Shown: positions 13,840 through 21,635 of the stretch, piece by piece
Layout of the letters: each line of letters opens with the position of its first letter
Position numbering within the stretch: position 1 is the first letter of the stretch
DNA from: Verrucomicrobia bacterium UBA7008
Lineage (GTDB): Bacteria > Verrucomicrobiota > Kiritimatiellia > RFP12 > UBA1067
Direction of reading: 5' to 3'
Assembly (NCBI GenBank): GCA_002449695.1
Contig: DJXI01000036.1
Span: 1 to 24,259, forward strand
DNA length: 24,259 bases
Position numbers and translations under genes: made by a program
Notes under the pieces: generated by a model
What the model saw: the letters and a program-made list of their open reading frames with translations, nothing else
Told to the model about the DNA's origin: nothing
The model's database searches: none

Positions 13840-14632
13840 ATCCACCTGCGTTCGATGCGGTGCCTGCCTGCGGGACTGCGTCGTCCATGTGCTGACGAAA
13901 GGGGCGGACGGTTTTCCGTCGTTCCGCAGGGAAGACGAGACGTTCTGCCTGAACTGCCAGCACTGCCTCGCCGTCTGCGCGCAGGGAGCTGTCACGTGCA
14001 ACGGCGTCGGTTTCGCCGAGACGCGCGCGGTCGAGCCGCTCCCCGACGGCCGTGCCGAAGCGGCGCTCGTCCGCCAGCGCCGGAGCATCCGCCAGTGGCG
14101 CGACGCGCCGATTCCCGACGATGTCTGGACGCGCCTGGTCGATTCCCTCGCCTGGATGCCGACCGGCTGCAACGACCACCGTCTCCATTTCACGCTCGTG
14201 CGCAACCGCGCGCAGATGGAATGGTACCGGCGCGCGGTGAGCCGGAAACTGCAAGCGCTCGTCCGCACGCGCCTGCCGCAGATTCTCTTTCCGAAGTTCC
14301 GCCGCTACATGGAGGAGATCGCGCGCGGCGACGACGTCGTCTTCCGCAACGCGCCGTGCATGATCGTCGCCTCGACGCCCAAGAACGCGCCGTGCCGCGA
14401 GGCCGATCCGTGGATCGCCCTGAGCTACTTCGACCTGCTGGCGCAGGCGAACGGTCTCGGCACGTGCTGGAGCGGGTTCGCCGTCCATGCCTTCAAGGGT
14501 CTGCGCGGTCTTCGCCGCGCGCTCCGCCTGCCGCGCGGTTATGAGGTCGGCACGGTCCTCCTCTTCGGCATCCCCGCCGTCACGTACGCGCGCGTCCCGC
14601 AGCCGCGCCCCCTGTCCGTGGACGTGCAGTAG
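13823..14632 (+). CDS. Ferredoxin-nitroreductase fusion protein
   Basis: The 269-aa protein starts with a two-cluster ferredoxin: C9-x2-C12-x2-C15-x3-C19 and C42-x2-C45-x2-C48-x3-C52, the 2x[4Fe-4S] pattern. A nitroreductase-family FMN domain follows from about residue 83 (RRSIRQWRDAPIPDDVW, then AWMPTGCNDHR and a C-terminal GTVLLFGIPAVTY). Such fusions pass electrons from ferredoxin to reduce a substrate, here conceivably a carbon-carbon or keto group of the lipid product. The start at ATG 13823 lies within the end of the epimerase gene, with GGAGG 10 nt upstream. It is the last gene of the locus; a GC hairpin follows its stop. Confidence 0.85.
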   Translation: MIVIDKSTCVRCGACLRDCVVHVLTKGADGFPSFRREDETFCLNCQHCLAVCAQGAVTCNGVGFAETRAVEPLPDGRAEAALVRQRRSIRQWRDAPIPDDVWTRLVDSLAWMPTGCNDHRLHFTLVRNRAQMEWYRRAVSRKLQALVRTRLPQILFPKFRRYMEEIARGDDVVFRNAPCMIVASTPKNAPCREADPWIALSYFDLLAQANGLGTCWSGFAVHAFKGLRGLRRALRLPRGYEVGTVLLFGIPAVTYARVPQPRPLSVDVQ

Positions 14633-14634
14633 CC

Positions 14635-14658
14635 GCGCGCGGTGTCTCCGCCGCGCGC
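14635..14658 (+). terminator. GC-rich hairpin at the end of the lipid locus
   Basis: GCGCGCGG (14635-14642) and CCGCGCGC (14651-14658) form an 8-bp stem with an 8-nt loop, starting 2 nt after the stop codon. There is no U-run, so it may not terminate transcription alone. Confidence 0.4.
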
Positions 14659-14697
14659 CGCCCCCTCTCGCCCCGCCAGCGCATGAAAAATGGGTAA

Positions 14698-14725
14698 ACT
14701 CCAGAACAGGCACTCCAGAACAGGC
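14698..14725. repeat. 14-bp perfect tandem duplication
   Basis: ACTCCAGAACAGGC occurs twice without a gap (14698-14711, 14712-14725), in the intergenic region before the phosphate transporter. Confidence 0.75.
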
Positions 14726-14768
14726 AGCCGGGAAAATCTGCGCGTCTCAACTTGGAGCGCCGCATTTT

Positions 14769-14777
14769 TGATATAAT
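14769..14777 (+). promoter_or_regulatory. Extended -10 promoter of the phosphate transporter gene
   Basis: TGA-TATAAT lies 71 nt before ATG 14849. I see no convincing -35. The leader contains purine-rich stretches, and GAGGAG is the ribosome site. Confidence 0.6.
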
Positions 14778-14848
14778 ATTCCCGTTCGACCGAAGGAAGA
14801 ACAGGGCAGAAGAGCGGGCAAATCGCAAAGGATGAGGAGACGAAATAC

Positions 14849-16522
14849 ATGCTGACAATTCTTGTCATCGTCGGCGGCGGGCTGGGGACGTTCCTTCTTG
14901 GGATGAAACACCTCTCGGAAGGATTGCAGGCCGTCAGCGGCTCGGGACTCAGGCGGTTCATGTCCGTCGCCACGACACACCGGCTCGCGGGCGTGGGCAC
15001 GGGCGTCCTCTCGACCATGATCGTGCAGTCTTCGTCGATCATCACGGTGATGGTGGTCGGGTTCGTGTCGTCAGGCCTCATGAACCTGTCGCAGGCGATC
15101 AACGTCATAATCGGCTCCAACATCGGCACAACGGCGACGGCGTGGCTCATTGCGTTTGCGCCGGACGTGAAGATGCTGGGCCTTTGCGTGGTGCTTGTCG
15201 GTGCGGCGCTGTATTTCTTCCAGGGCCGGGAAAGGCTGCACGACATCGGGCTCGCGTTGATGGGGCTCGGATGCATCTTCATGGGGCTCTACTGGATGAA
15301 GGAGGGGATGGAGCCTGTCCGTTCCATGCCCGCCGTGGTGGAGGCGTTCAAATCGCTTGACGCGACGACGGCGTGGGGACTCGTAAAGTGCGTGCTCGTC
15401 TCGCTCGTGTTCACGGCGGTCGTGCAGTCCTCCGCGGCGACGACGGCCATTGCGATGACGCTTGCGCAGCAGGGACTGCTGAGTTTCGAGGCGGCGGCCG
15501 CAACCGTGTTCGGGATGAATATCGGCACGACGATGACCGCCTGGCTCGCCGCGTTCAACGGCTCTGCCGAGGCGCGCCAGACGGCGCTTGCCCATACCCT
15601 GTTCAACGTCGTCGGAACCGTCATCATCATTCCGTTCTTCGTTCCGGTCCTTCTCCCGCTGGCGACGTCGTTCTTTCCGCACTCTGCCGATGCCGTCATC
15701 GTGAACGGCGTGACGACGTATCCGCACGTGGCGGCTCCGATGGCGGCGGTCCACACGCTCTTCAACGTGATCACGACGCTGTTCTTCCTGCCGTTCTCCA
15801 GGCAGTTCGCCGCGCTCGTCTCGCGCATGATCAAGTCCAACCCGGCCGAGAAGCCGCACCTGAGCGCGCTCAGGATGTCCTCGCACATCTCGCCGGTCAT
15901 CGCGTGCGACCAGGCGCTTCTGGAGGTGGAGTTCATGCGCGACAGCGACATCGAGCTCCTCGCCGCCGCCGGCAAGGTCATTTCAGGCGATGCCGCCGGA
16001 CGCGACGAGGAGCACATGCTGCACCGCGAGGGCGTCCTGGACAACGTGCAGCGCGAGGTGACGGAGTTCCTCGGGAAAATCATGGTCAAGCGCGCTCCGG
16101 CGGCCGTCTCCGCCCGCGTGAGACGTCTTCTGCGCCTTTCGGACGAACTGGAGTCCATCTCGGACGAAACGGCGACCATCCTGAAAGCGACCCGCCGTCT
16201 CAGGAAAGGCGGGCAAGACTTCTCCGCGCAATCCCGCCAGGCGCTCCTTGACGTGCACGCCATCATCTCCGCATTCGCGGAAGCGGCGTCGCGCCTTGTC
16301 AAATCTCCGCGTCCGCCGTTCGACCTTGCCGCGCTTCAGGCGACGGCGCACGACATCGGCGAGCGCATCCGGTCCGCGCGGCGGAGGCAGCTGGATCGCG
16401 TGGGGCCGGACGATCCGGATTCGCCGGTGCGCGTTCTTGCCGAACTTGACGTCCTGAACGCCTACGAACGCATCAGGTCGTGCTACATCAACATCGTGGA
16501 GACGCTGGCCGGCGGGAAATGA
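14849..16522 (+). CDS. Na+/phosphate cotransporter, NptA/PNaS family, with PhoU-like tail
   Basis: The 557-aa membrane protein carries the duplicated signature of Na+/Pi cotransporters: QSSS (60-63) with GSNIGTT (89-95) and QSSA (193-196) with GMNIGTT (222-228). Each repeat has several membrane helices in the first ~330 residues. The C-terminal ~200 residues are cytoplasmic, helical and charged (from about 350), like the PhoU-type domain attached to many bacterial members. It should import phosphate driven by Na+. GAGGAG precedes ATG 14849. It is probably co-transcribed with the membrane protein and lipoprotein genes that follow closely. Confidence 0.9.
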   Translation: MLTILVIVGGGLGTFLLGMKHLSEGLQAVSGSGLRRFMSVATTHRLAGVGTGVLSTMIVQSSSIITVMVVGFVSSGLMNLSQAINVIIGSNIGTTATAWLIAFAPDVKMLGLCVVLVGAALYFFQGRERLHDIGLALMGLGCIFMGLYWMKEGMEPVRSMPAVVEAFKSLDATTAWGLVKCVLVSLVFTAVVQSSAATTAIAMTLAQQGLLSFEAAAATVFGMNIGTTMTAWLAAFNGSAEARQTALAHTLFNVVGTVIIIPFFVPVLLPLATSFFPHSADAVIVNGVTTYPHVAAPMAAVHTLFNVITTLFFLPFSRQFAALVSRMIKSNPAEKPHLSALRMSSHISPVIACDQALLEVEFMRDSDIELLAAAGKVISGDAAGRDEEHMLHREGVLDNVQREVTEFLGKIMVKRAPAAVSARVRRLLRLSDELESISDETATILKATRRLRKGGQDFSAQSRQALLDVHAIISAFAEAASRLVKSPRPPFDLAALQATAHDIGERIRSARRRQLDRVGPDDPDSPVRVLAELDVLNAYERIRSCYINIVETLAGGK

Positions 16523-16617
16523 ACATGAGGCCGGCCTCTCCCCATCGCGAATCGCCGTCGCCGACCTTTTCAAGGCGCGGCAAATGCGGTCAGTTGTACA
16601 GATCGGCGAATGACGAG

Positions 16618-17097
16618 ATGAAAGAGATGCTCTCTGCAGCCTGGCGACGGCTGATCCTCGTCGCATCCCTCGCGCTGGCGGCGGTCGGCGTTGAATGGCT
16701 GCTCATCACGTATCGCGATCCGCTTCATGTGTTTATTTCCTATGATCCGCATGTCTCGGTTGTGCGGACGGCATTGATGGTTGTTGGCGGCCTGATCGTC
16801 GTTGCGGCGGCGGCGCTGGCCGTCTCAAGGCGGATTTCCCCTCGTCGGCGTGCGCTGGCGATTGTGTCAGACCGCGTCGCCGTGCGCGGCTTTGCCGTTG
16901 CGATGTTGTTTGTCTGGGTCTTCTGCTGGACGCTCATGGGCTATGTCGGGTGTGATGCAACGCTCTTTGGGGCGGGGGCCCAGTCGTTCCTCGCACTCTT
17001 TGGCTCCGCGGTGGCCATTCGTGCAAAAGACAAGTGGTGGATCATTGTCTATTGGCTGATCTGGCTGCTGAGTAGCGCACTCTGCCCCGCCTGCTGA
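16618..17097 (+). CDS. Small multi-helix membrane protein of unknown function
   Basis: From ATG 16618 the product is 159 aa and begins MKEMLSAAWRRLILVASLALAA. About four hydrophobic segments are seen: residues about 9-28, 48-68, 88-108 and 135-151. In-frame ATGs at 16519 and 16525 would add ~32 residues (rich in Pro, Ser, Arg) that look non-coding and have only a GGCGGG-like site; I prefer 16618, although its ribosome site is weak. No domain is recognised. It lies between the phosphate transporter and a lipoprotein and could be a membrane partner of either. Confidence 0.6.
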   Translation: MKEMLSAAWRRLILVASLALAAVGVEWLLITYRDPLHVFISYDPHVSVVRTALMVVGGLIVVAAAALAVSRRISPRRRALAIVSDRVAVRGFAVAMLFVWVFCWTLMGYVGCDATLFGAGAQSFLALFGSAVAIRAKDKWWIIVYWLIWLLSSALCPAC

Positions 17098-17122
17098 CCG
17101 ACTTTACGAAAGGAAAACAACG

Positions 17123-18529
17123 ATGAAGAAAACGACGATGAAGAAACGGATGATGGCGCTTGGATGCGCGGCGCTGCTCGCGGCCGGATGCTGCACACGT
17201 CCGCCTGCGCGTGACGATCTCGCGCTGAAGGAGCTGTTCGGCGTCAAGCTGGCCGAGCCCTGGGGCGGCGAACTCAAGGTGACGCAGTTCCCCGGTGTCG
17301 AGAAGGGGGCGTGGGATGTCACGACATGGGGGGAACTGCCCGACTGCCCGAAGGTGCGGGGGCGGGGTTATTATTATTCTGGCGACGGTGTGTTTGGCGG
17401 CAAGGACGCATGGAATGTCAGTGAGATCGTCGATCCGGCGAGCGGAGACGTTGTCTCGATTTGGGCGGAGCTGTTGTTCCGCGCGGGGCATTTCAAACGC
17501 GGCTATGAAAACGACTGCGTCCGTTCCAACGGCGGGAAGCTGCTGGACCACTTGACCGGCCGGCTGGGCGCGCCGCATCGCACACGGTATCTGGACGGGC
17601 TGCTGGATGAGATCAGGGCCGAAGAGCGTCCGGCGAAGGGACGCTTCGCGCAGGAGTTTGAATGGGAGCCGGATGGCCAGATCGTCCGGCTCACCCTGTG
17701 GTATGATGATGCCGCCGATCCCGATGGGAAAAACGGCTCGATCGACATCGCCGTGGATCGCAAGGATCTTTGGAAGGGCCTGATGCGCGACGGCAGCTTC
17801 CGCCAGTCTCTGCATGAATTTGCGCGGGAAGACGACGCGCGCCGCATCTCCGTGAAGGGGCGCATCCGCTGGCCGGAGTCCCTGGCCGGCCTGGATGAGC
17901 GCGGTCTGTGCGCCGTGCGGCGCGAAATCCTGCGGATGGCGTTCGGCCCGGCCTGGTGTGTTCTGAATGACGACGGTCCGGCCTGGACGCCGCCGCCGAC
18001 GCTGCCGGAGGCGGAAGCGGAGCTCCTGCGCGCGCTCGACAATCCGAACGGTCTCGTGTTTTCAACCGACGTCGTTCTGGAATGGCCGTTCGACAAGACG
18101 GCGAAAGCGGACGCCAAATGGTATGAACGGCCCGTCCTGGTGGTGAAGTGCGACGGAAGCGCCGGTTTTGTGACGACCTGCGGCTGCACGGACTACACAG
18201 TCGTGCGAACCTTCAGCCTGCCCGACGGCCGGGAGCTGACGGTCGACGACTATTTTGCGGCGGACAGGATCGACGCGCTCGCCGCGCGTGTGCGGCAGCG
18301 GCTTCTGGAGACGGTGCCGTGCGACGACGCGTCGGACGTGCCCGCCGTCAACCTGCGCGACCGGAACGCGGTCTTCCTGCGCGTCCGTTACGGGGGCATC
18401 TGCTTCTATTTCGCCCCCTACACGCTTTTCCCCGGCAGCTGCGGCGTGACGAAAGCGTTCCTGACCTGGAGCGAGCTGGCCGAGTTCCGCACGCCGCCGT
18501 CCGCTGCCCGCACGGCCGCGGGGGACTAG
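17123..18529 (+). CDS. Large lipoprotein with DUF3298-like C-terminus
   Basis: The 468-aa protein starts with a lipoprotein signal: MKK repeats, then ALGCAALLAAGC with lipobox LAAGC and Cys23 as the lipid anchor. The central part (about 40-330) is not recognised. The C-terminus, roughly 370-455, has DGRELTVDDYFA, then a RYGGICFYFAPYTLFPGSCG sequence and the final WSELAEF. That matches the DUF3298/RsiV-like pattern (FYFxPY-x5-G) found in surface lipoproteins and some anti-sigma factors. The product is likely anchored to the outer membrane or facing the periplasm. AAAGGA precedes ATG 17123, 26 nt after the upstream stop. Confidence 0.75.
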   Translation: MKKTTMKKRMMALGCAALLAAGCCTRPPARDDLALKELFGVKLAEPWGGELKVTQFPGVEKGAWDVTTWGELPDCPKVRGRGYYYSGDGVFGGKDAWNVSEIVDPASGDVVSIWAELLFRAGHFKRGYENDCVRSNGGKLLDHLTGRLGAPHRTRYLDGLLDEIRAEERPAKGRFAQEFEWEPDGQIVRLTLWYDDAADPDGKNGSIDIAVDRKDLWKGLMRDGSFRQSLHEFAREDDARRISVKGRIRWPESLAGLDERGLCAVRREILRMAFGPAWCVLNDDGPAWTPPPTLPEAEAELLRALDNPNGLVFSTDVVLEWPFDKTAKADAKWYERPVLVVKCDGSAGFVTTCGCTDYTVVRTFSLPDGRELTVDDYFAADRIDALAARVRQRLLETVPCDDASDVPAVNLRDRNAVFLRVRYGGICFYFAPYTLFPGSCGVTKAFLTWSELAEFRTPPSAARTAAGD

Positions 18530-18555
18530 ACCGGAGGCGGAAGATGTGATATAAT
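18527..18555 (+). promoter_or_regulatory. Promoter of the DRTGG/PHP signalling operon
   Basis: TAGACC (18527-18532), 17 nt, then TATAAT (18550-18555) preceded by TGA. The leader of about 35 nt holds AAGGGGG before ATG 18597. Confidence 0.65.
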
Positions 18556-18596
18556 GTCGGCATAAGATAACTTACCTCAAGGGGGATTCGACGAAT

Positions 18597-18944
18597 ATGA
18601 CAATCGCAGACGTAGTGAAGGTTCTCAACGGCAAACTGATGGCGGGCGACGGCACGAGCCCGCGCGTGGTGGGGGCGGTCGTGGCGAACGACCTGATGAG
18701 CGACGTCCTCCTGACGGACGCCGACGACGTCCTGCTCCTGACCTCGCTCGCGAGCGACCAGGCGATCCGCACCGCGCACATCGTGGGCGCGGTCGGCGTG
18801 GTGATCCACAACGCCAAGCCGCTCTCCGAGACGATGATCAAGGTCGCCAACGACCTCGGCATCCCGCTCGTCTCGAGCCCGCTGTCGAAATACGACGCGT
18901 GCGTGAAGATGCACGACGCGTTCCTGGCCGAGGCGCGCGGATGA
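18597..18944 (+). CDS. DRTGG-domain protein, copy 1
   Basis: The 115-aa protein is a stand-alone DRTGG-type domain: MTIADVVKVLNGKLMAGDGT, then ANDLMSDVLLT and the C-terminal VIHNAKPLSETMIKVANDLGIPLVSSPLSKYDACVKMH. The same fold follows HPr kinase-like and CBS modules. It shares its layout with the 111-aa protein three genes downstream (GDLLSDVM, ending VVVTPLSQYAVALAL), so the two are paralogues. In several anaerobes such proteins sit beside PHP and histidine-kinase-like ATPase genes in [FeFe]-hydrogenase loci. It overlaps the next gene by 4 nt. The biochemical function is not known. Confidence 0.8.
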   Translation: MTIADVVKVLNGKLMAGDGTSPRVVGAVVANDLMSDVLLTDADDVLLLTSLASDQAIRTAHIVGAVGVVIHNAKPLSETMIKVANDLGIPLVSSPLSKYDACVKMHDAFLAEARG

Positions 18945-19966
18945 GCGACTATTCGCCCACCATCCTGCAGGGCCAGCAGACGAACGACGACGAGATTCTC
19001 GCGAAAACGCCGCTCGACGCGAAGGCGCTCGGCGGCGACTCGTCCGTCGTCATCATGGAGCTCCTGCAGCGCTTCAAGGTCCGCGACGTGATGAAGCGCC
19101 AGGTGCTGTCGATCCCGCGCAAGGCGACGCTGCGCGAGGCCCAGCGCATCCTGCGCGAGAACCACATCTCGGGACTGCCCGTCAGCGAGGACGGGCGGCT
19201 CTACGGCATCATCTCGGTGAACGACATCATCAACGGCCTCGACCACGGCTGGATGGACGACACCGTCGACATGCACATGGCCTCGAGCCTCGTCGTGCTG
19301 GAGGCGGGCATGCCGATCTCGTTCGCGCTGAGGTACTTCAACAACTACACGTACGGGCGCTTCCCCGTCCTCGACTCCAACCGCCAGCTCGTCGGCATCA
19401 TTTCGCAGCGCGACGTGATGCGCGCGCTCCTCTACGAGCTGTCCGTCGAGATCCGCAAGCTCGAGCGCAAGACGGCCGACAAGGTCGCCCAGCCCGCCCC
19501 GCCGAGCGAGACGCACTTCTTCCGCCGCGAATGGGCCGTCGTCCACAACGACCTGACGGGCGCGGGCCGCGCGGCGAACGAGATCAAGCAGCTCCTGCGC
19601 GAGAAGAAGGTGGACCGCTCCGTCGCGCGCCGCATCGCGGTCGCGGCCTACGAGCTGGAGATCAACATCTGCATCCATTCGCACGGCGGCGTCCTGGTGA
19701 TGGTCATCTCCGACAACGCCGTCACGATCACGGCGAAGGACCGCGGCCCCGGCATCCCCGACATCGAGTGGGCCTGCCGCGACGGCACGTCCACCGCGAA
19801 CGACTGGATCCGCTCGCTCGGCTTCGGCGCGGGCATGGGCCTGTCCAACTCCAAGCGCGTGGCGGACTTCTTCGAGATCGAATCCGAGGTCGGCAAGTTC
19901 ACCAAGGTGACGTGCGCGTTCAACCTCAAGAAGCTGGAGGCCCCGGCGGGAGGGACGGCGTCATGA
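18941..19966 (+). CDS. Two CBS domains fused to an RsbW-like HATPase
   Basis: The 341-aa protein has a CBS pair at about 45-165 (VRDVMKRQVLSIPRKATLREAQRIL, GRLYGIISVNDII; then ASSLVVLEAGMPI and LVGIISQRDVMRALL). A linker leads to an HATPase_c domain at about 195-330: N-box ELEINICIHSHGG (238-250), G1 box DRGPGI (267-272) and G2 box GFGAGMG (294-300). This architecture resembles anti-sigma/serine kinases of the RsbW group with an adenine-nucleotide-sensing CBS module. It could sense AMP/ATP or NAD and signal to partner proteins. ATG 18941 overlaps the upstream stop (ATGA), and the next gene also starts in its stop codon. Confidence 0.85.
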   Translation: MSDYSPTILQGQQTNDDEILAKTPLDAKALGGDSSVVIMELLQRFKVRDVMKRQVLSIPRKATLREAQRILRENHISGLPVSEDGRLYGIISVNDIINGLDHGWMDDTVDMHMASSLVVLEAGMPISFALRYFNNYTYGRFPVLDSNRQLVGIISQRDVMRALLYELSVEIRKLERKTADKVAQPAPPSETHFFRREWAVVHNDLTGAGRAANEIKQLLREKKVDRSVARRIAVAAYELEINICIHSHGGVLVMVISDNAVTITAKDRGPGIPDIEWACRDGTSTANDWIRSLGFGAGMGLSNSKRVADFFEIESEVGKFTKVTCAFNLKKLEAPAGGTAS

Positions 19967-20298
19967 CGGCGGCGGAAATCGCGGAGAAGGTCGGCGGCAC
20001 GGTCGCGGTCGCGGCCGACGGCGCGCAGGCGACGAGCGTCTACGTGGGCGACCTCCTCTCGGACGTGATGGGCCACGCGGGCGAGGACTGCGTGCTCGTC
20101 ACGATCCAGAACCATCTCAACACGATCGCCGTCTGCACGCTCGTCGGCTGCACGGTGCTCGTCATCTGCCACAGCCGCCCGATCCCGCCCGACATGGCGG
20201 AAGGCGCGGCGCGCGAAGGCGTGGCCGTCGTCGTCACGCCCCTGTCGCAGTATGCGGTCGCGCTCGCCCTGAAGGAACTGCCGCCGAGTACGCATTGA
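19963..20298 (+). CDS. DRTGG-domain protein, copy 2
   Basis: This 111-aa protein (MTAAEIAEKVGGTVAVAADGA..., then YVGDLLSDVMGHAGEDCVLVTIQ and ending VTPLSQYAVALALKEL) is the paralogue of the 115-aa protein at the operon start. Its ATG is contained in the ATGA overlap with the CBS-HATPase stop. The DRTGG-like parts align (LMSDVLLTD versus LLSDVMGHA, and SPLSKYDA versus TPLSQYAV). Function unknown; probably works with the HATPase and PHP proteins. Confidence 0.8.
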   Translation: MTAAEIAEKVGGTVAVAADGAQATSVYVGDLLSDVMGHAGEDCVLVTIQNHLNTIAVCTLVGCTVLVICHSRPIPPDMAEGAAREGVAVVVTPLSQYAVALALKELPPSTH

Positions 20299-21029
20299 TG
20301 AAGTTCGACCTCCATATCCACAGCTGCCTGTCGCCCTGCGCGGCGCTCGAGATGTCGCCGGCCGAGATCGTCCGGCGCGCCTGCGCCGCAGGCATGGGCG
20401 GGATCGCGCTCACCGACCACCAGTCGGCGCGCAACACGCCCGCGATCGCCGAGTGCGCGCGTCGCGCGGGACTCGCGTGCCTGTACGGGCTGGAGGTCTG
20501 CACGGCCGAGGAGGTCCACACGCTCGCGCTCTTCGACACGACCGAGCAGGCGCTCGCGATGACGGAGTGGGTGTACGCCGCGATGCCCAAGCGCGTGAAC
20601 GACCCCGAGACGTTCGGCGACCAGCCCGTCGTGACGTGGGACGACGACATCGTGGAGCTGGAGTGGCGCATCCTCGCGATGGGCTGCCGCCGGACGATCC
20701 CCGAGGTCGCCGCGAAGTGCCACGAGCTCGGCGGACTCTACCTCGCCGCGCACATCGACCGCACCGCGTTCTCCGTCACCTCGCAGCTCGGCGGCATTCC
20801 CGCGGACGTGCCGTTCGACGCGGTGGAGCTCTCGCGCACGGCCGATGAGGCGGTGTGGCGGCCCCGGGCGGCGGGCTACGCCGTCACGCGCAGCTCGGAC
20901 GCGCACAACCTCGATGACGTCGCGCGCGTCTGGACCGAGGCCGACCTGGACGCTTTCACCGTCGCCGCGCTCAAGGACGCCTTTCGGCGCCAGGCGACGA
21001 CGCTTTCACCGAAACTCACGAAATTCTGA
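20298..21029 (+). CDS. PHP-domain phosphoesterase-like protein
   Basis: The 243-aa protein has the PHP metal-site motifs: DLHIHSCLSPC near the N-terminus, ALTDHQSARN, YGLEVCTAEEVHTLALFD, HIDR and the C-terminal SSDAHNL. The metal ligands (His, Asp, Glu) are all visible, so it should bind a cluster of two or three metals and may hydrolyse phosphate esters. PHP proteins of this size occur beside DRTGG and HATPase genes in hydrogenase loci. ATG 20298 overlaps the preceding stop by 1 nt (TGATG). Confidence 0.85.
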   Translation: MKFDLHIHSCLSPCAALEMSPAEIVRRACAAGMGGIALTDHQSARNTPAIAECARRAGLACLYGLEVCTAEEVHTLALFDTTEQALAMTEWVYAAMPKRVNDPETFGDQPVVTWDDDIVELEWRILAMGCRRTIPEVAAKCHELGGLYLAAHIDRTAFSVTSQLGGIPADVPFDAVELSRTADEAVWRPRAAGYAVTRSSDAHNLDDVARVWTEADLDAFTVAALKDAFRRQATTLSPKLTKF

Positions 21030-21565
21030 TGCACGCCACGCTTGTCGATGTCATTGCCGATACCACCCAGAACTCCATCGAGGCCGGGGCGAAGCACGTC
21101 GCGCTCACGCTCACGGAGGACGGGAAGACGATTGCCGTGCGCATCGTCGACGACGGCAAGGGGATGGACGCGGCGACGCTCGCGCGCGCGTTCAACCCGT
21201 TTTACACCGAGGCCGGCAAGCACGACAAACGCAAGGTGGGGCTGGGGCTGCCGATCCTGAAGCAGCTGTGCGAATCGACGGACGGCGCGGTGAGCCTGAA
21301 GTCGGAGAAGGGCGTCGGCACGGAGCTGAACTATTCGTTCGCGGCGCATCACATCGACCTGCCGCCGATGGGCGACATCGTCGAGACGGTGCTGATGCTC
21401 TTCAACTATCCAGGCGATTTCGACCTGACCTTCACGCACCGGAAGGGCGCGGAGGAGTATGCGATCTCCCGCCGCGAGCTCGCCGAGGCGGTCGGCGGAC
21501 TGGAGTCGGCGGAGGGGCTTTCCCTCGCGCGTGACTTCCTCCAGTCGCAGGAAGACGCGCTCTAG
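21029..21565 (+). CDS. Histidine-kinase-like ATPase (HATPase_c only)
   Basis: The 178-aa protein is an isolated HATPase_c domain, with an N-box DTTQNSIEAGA near residue 11, G1 DDGKGMD near 41, and a G2-like KVGLGLPILKQ. No His-containing dimerisation domain, receiver or sensor is fused. It resembles the short ATPases found with [FeFe]-hydrogenase operons (for example HydE-like ones of acetogens). It starts at the TGATG overlap with the PHP gene and is the last gene of the operon. The C-terminal third (about 115-178) is not recognised. Confidence 0.85.
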   Translation: MHATLVDVIADTTQNSIEAGAKHVALTLTEDGKTIAVRIVDDGKGMDAATLARAFNPFYTEAGKHDKRKVGLGLPILKQLCESTDGAVSLKSEKGVGTELNYSFAAHHIDLPPMGDIVETVLMLFNYPGDFDLTFTHRKGAEEYAISRRELAEAVGGLESAEGLSLARDFLQSQEDAL

Positions 21566-21599
21566 CCGCCGATTGGCGCGGCCTTGCCCGAAAGGGGGA

Positions 21600-21629
21600 T
21601 TGCCGCGGGGCGGCCGGATGTGATAAAAT
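21600..21629 (+). promoter_or_regulatory. GH31 promoter, almost leaderless
   Basis: TTGCCG (21600-21605), 18 nt, then TAAAAT (21624-21629) preceded by TGA. ATG 21636 follows after 6 nt, so transcription should start at or a base or two from it. Confidence 0.7.
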
Positions 21630-21635
21630 GGCCGC

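Noticed and set aside
13000..14268. Antisense frame opposite the epimerase and nitroreductase genes
   Set aside because: No domain and it crosses two well-supported overlapping genes.
6269..14632. Hopanoid (HpnH/HpnA-like) interpretation of the radical SAM and epimerase genes
   Set aside because: No squalene/hopene cyclase or squalene synthase nearby, and the radical SAM has a SPASM-like Cys-rich tail, unlike HpnH as I know it.
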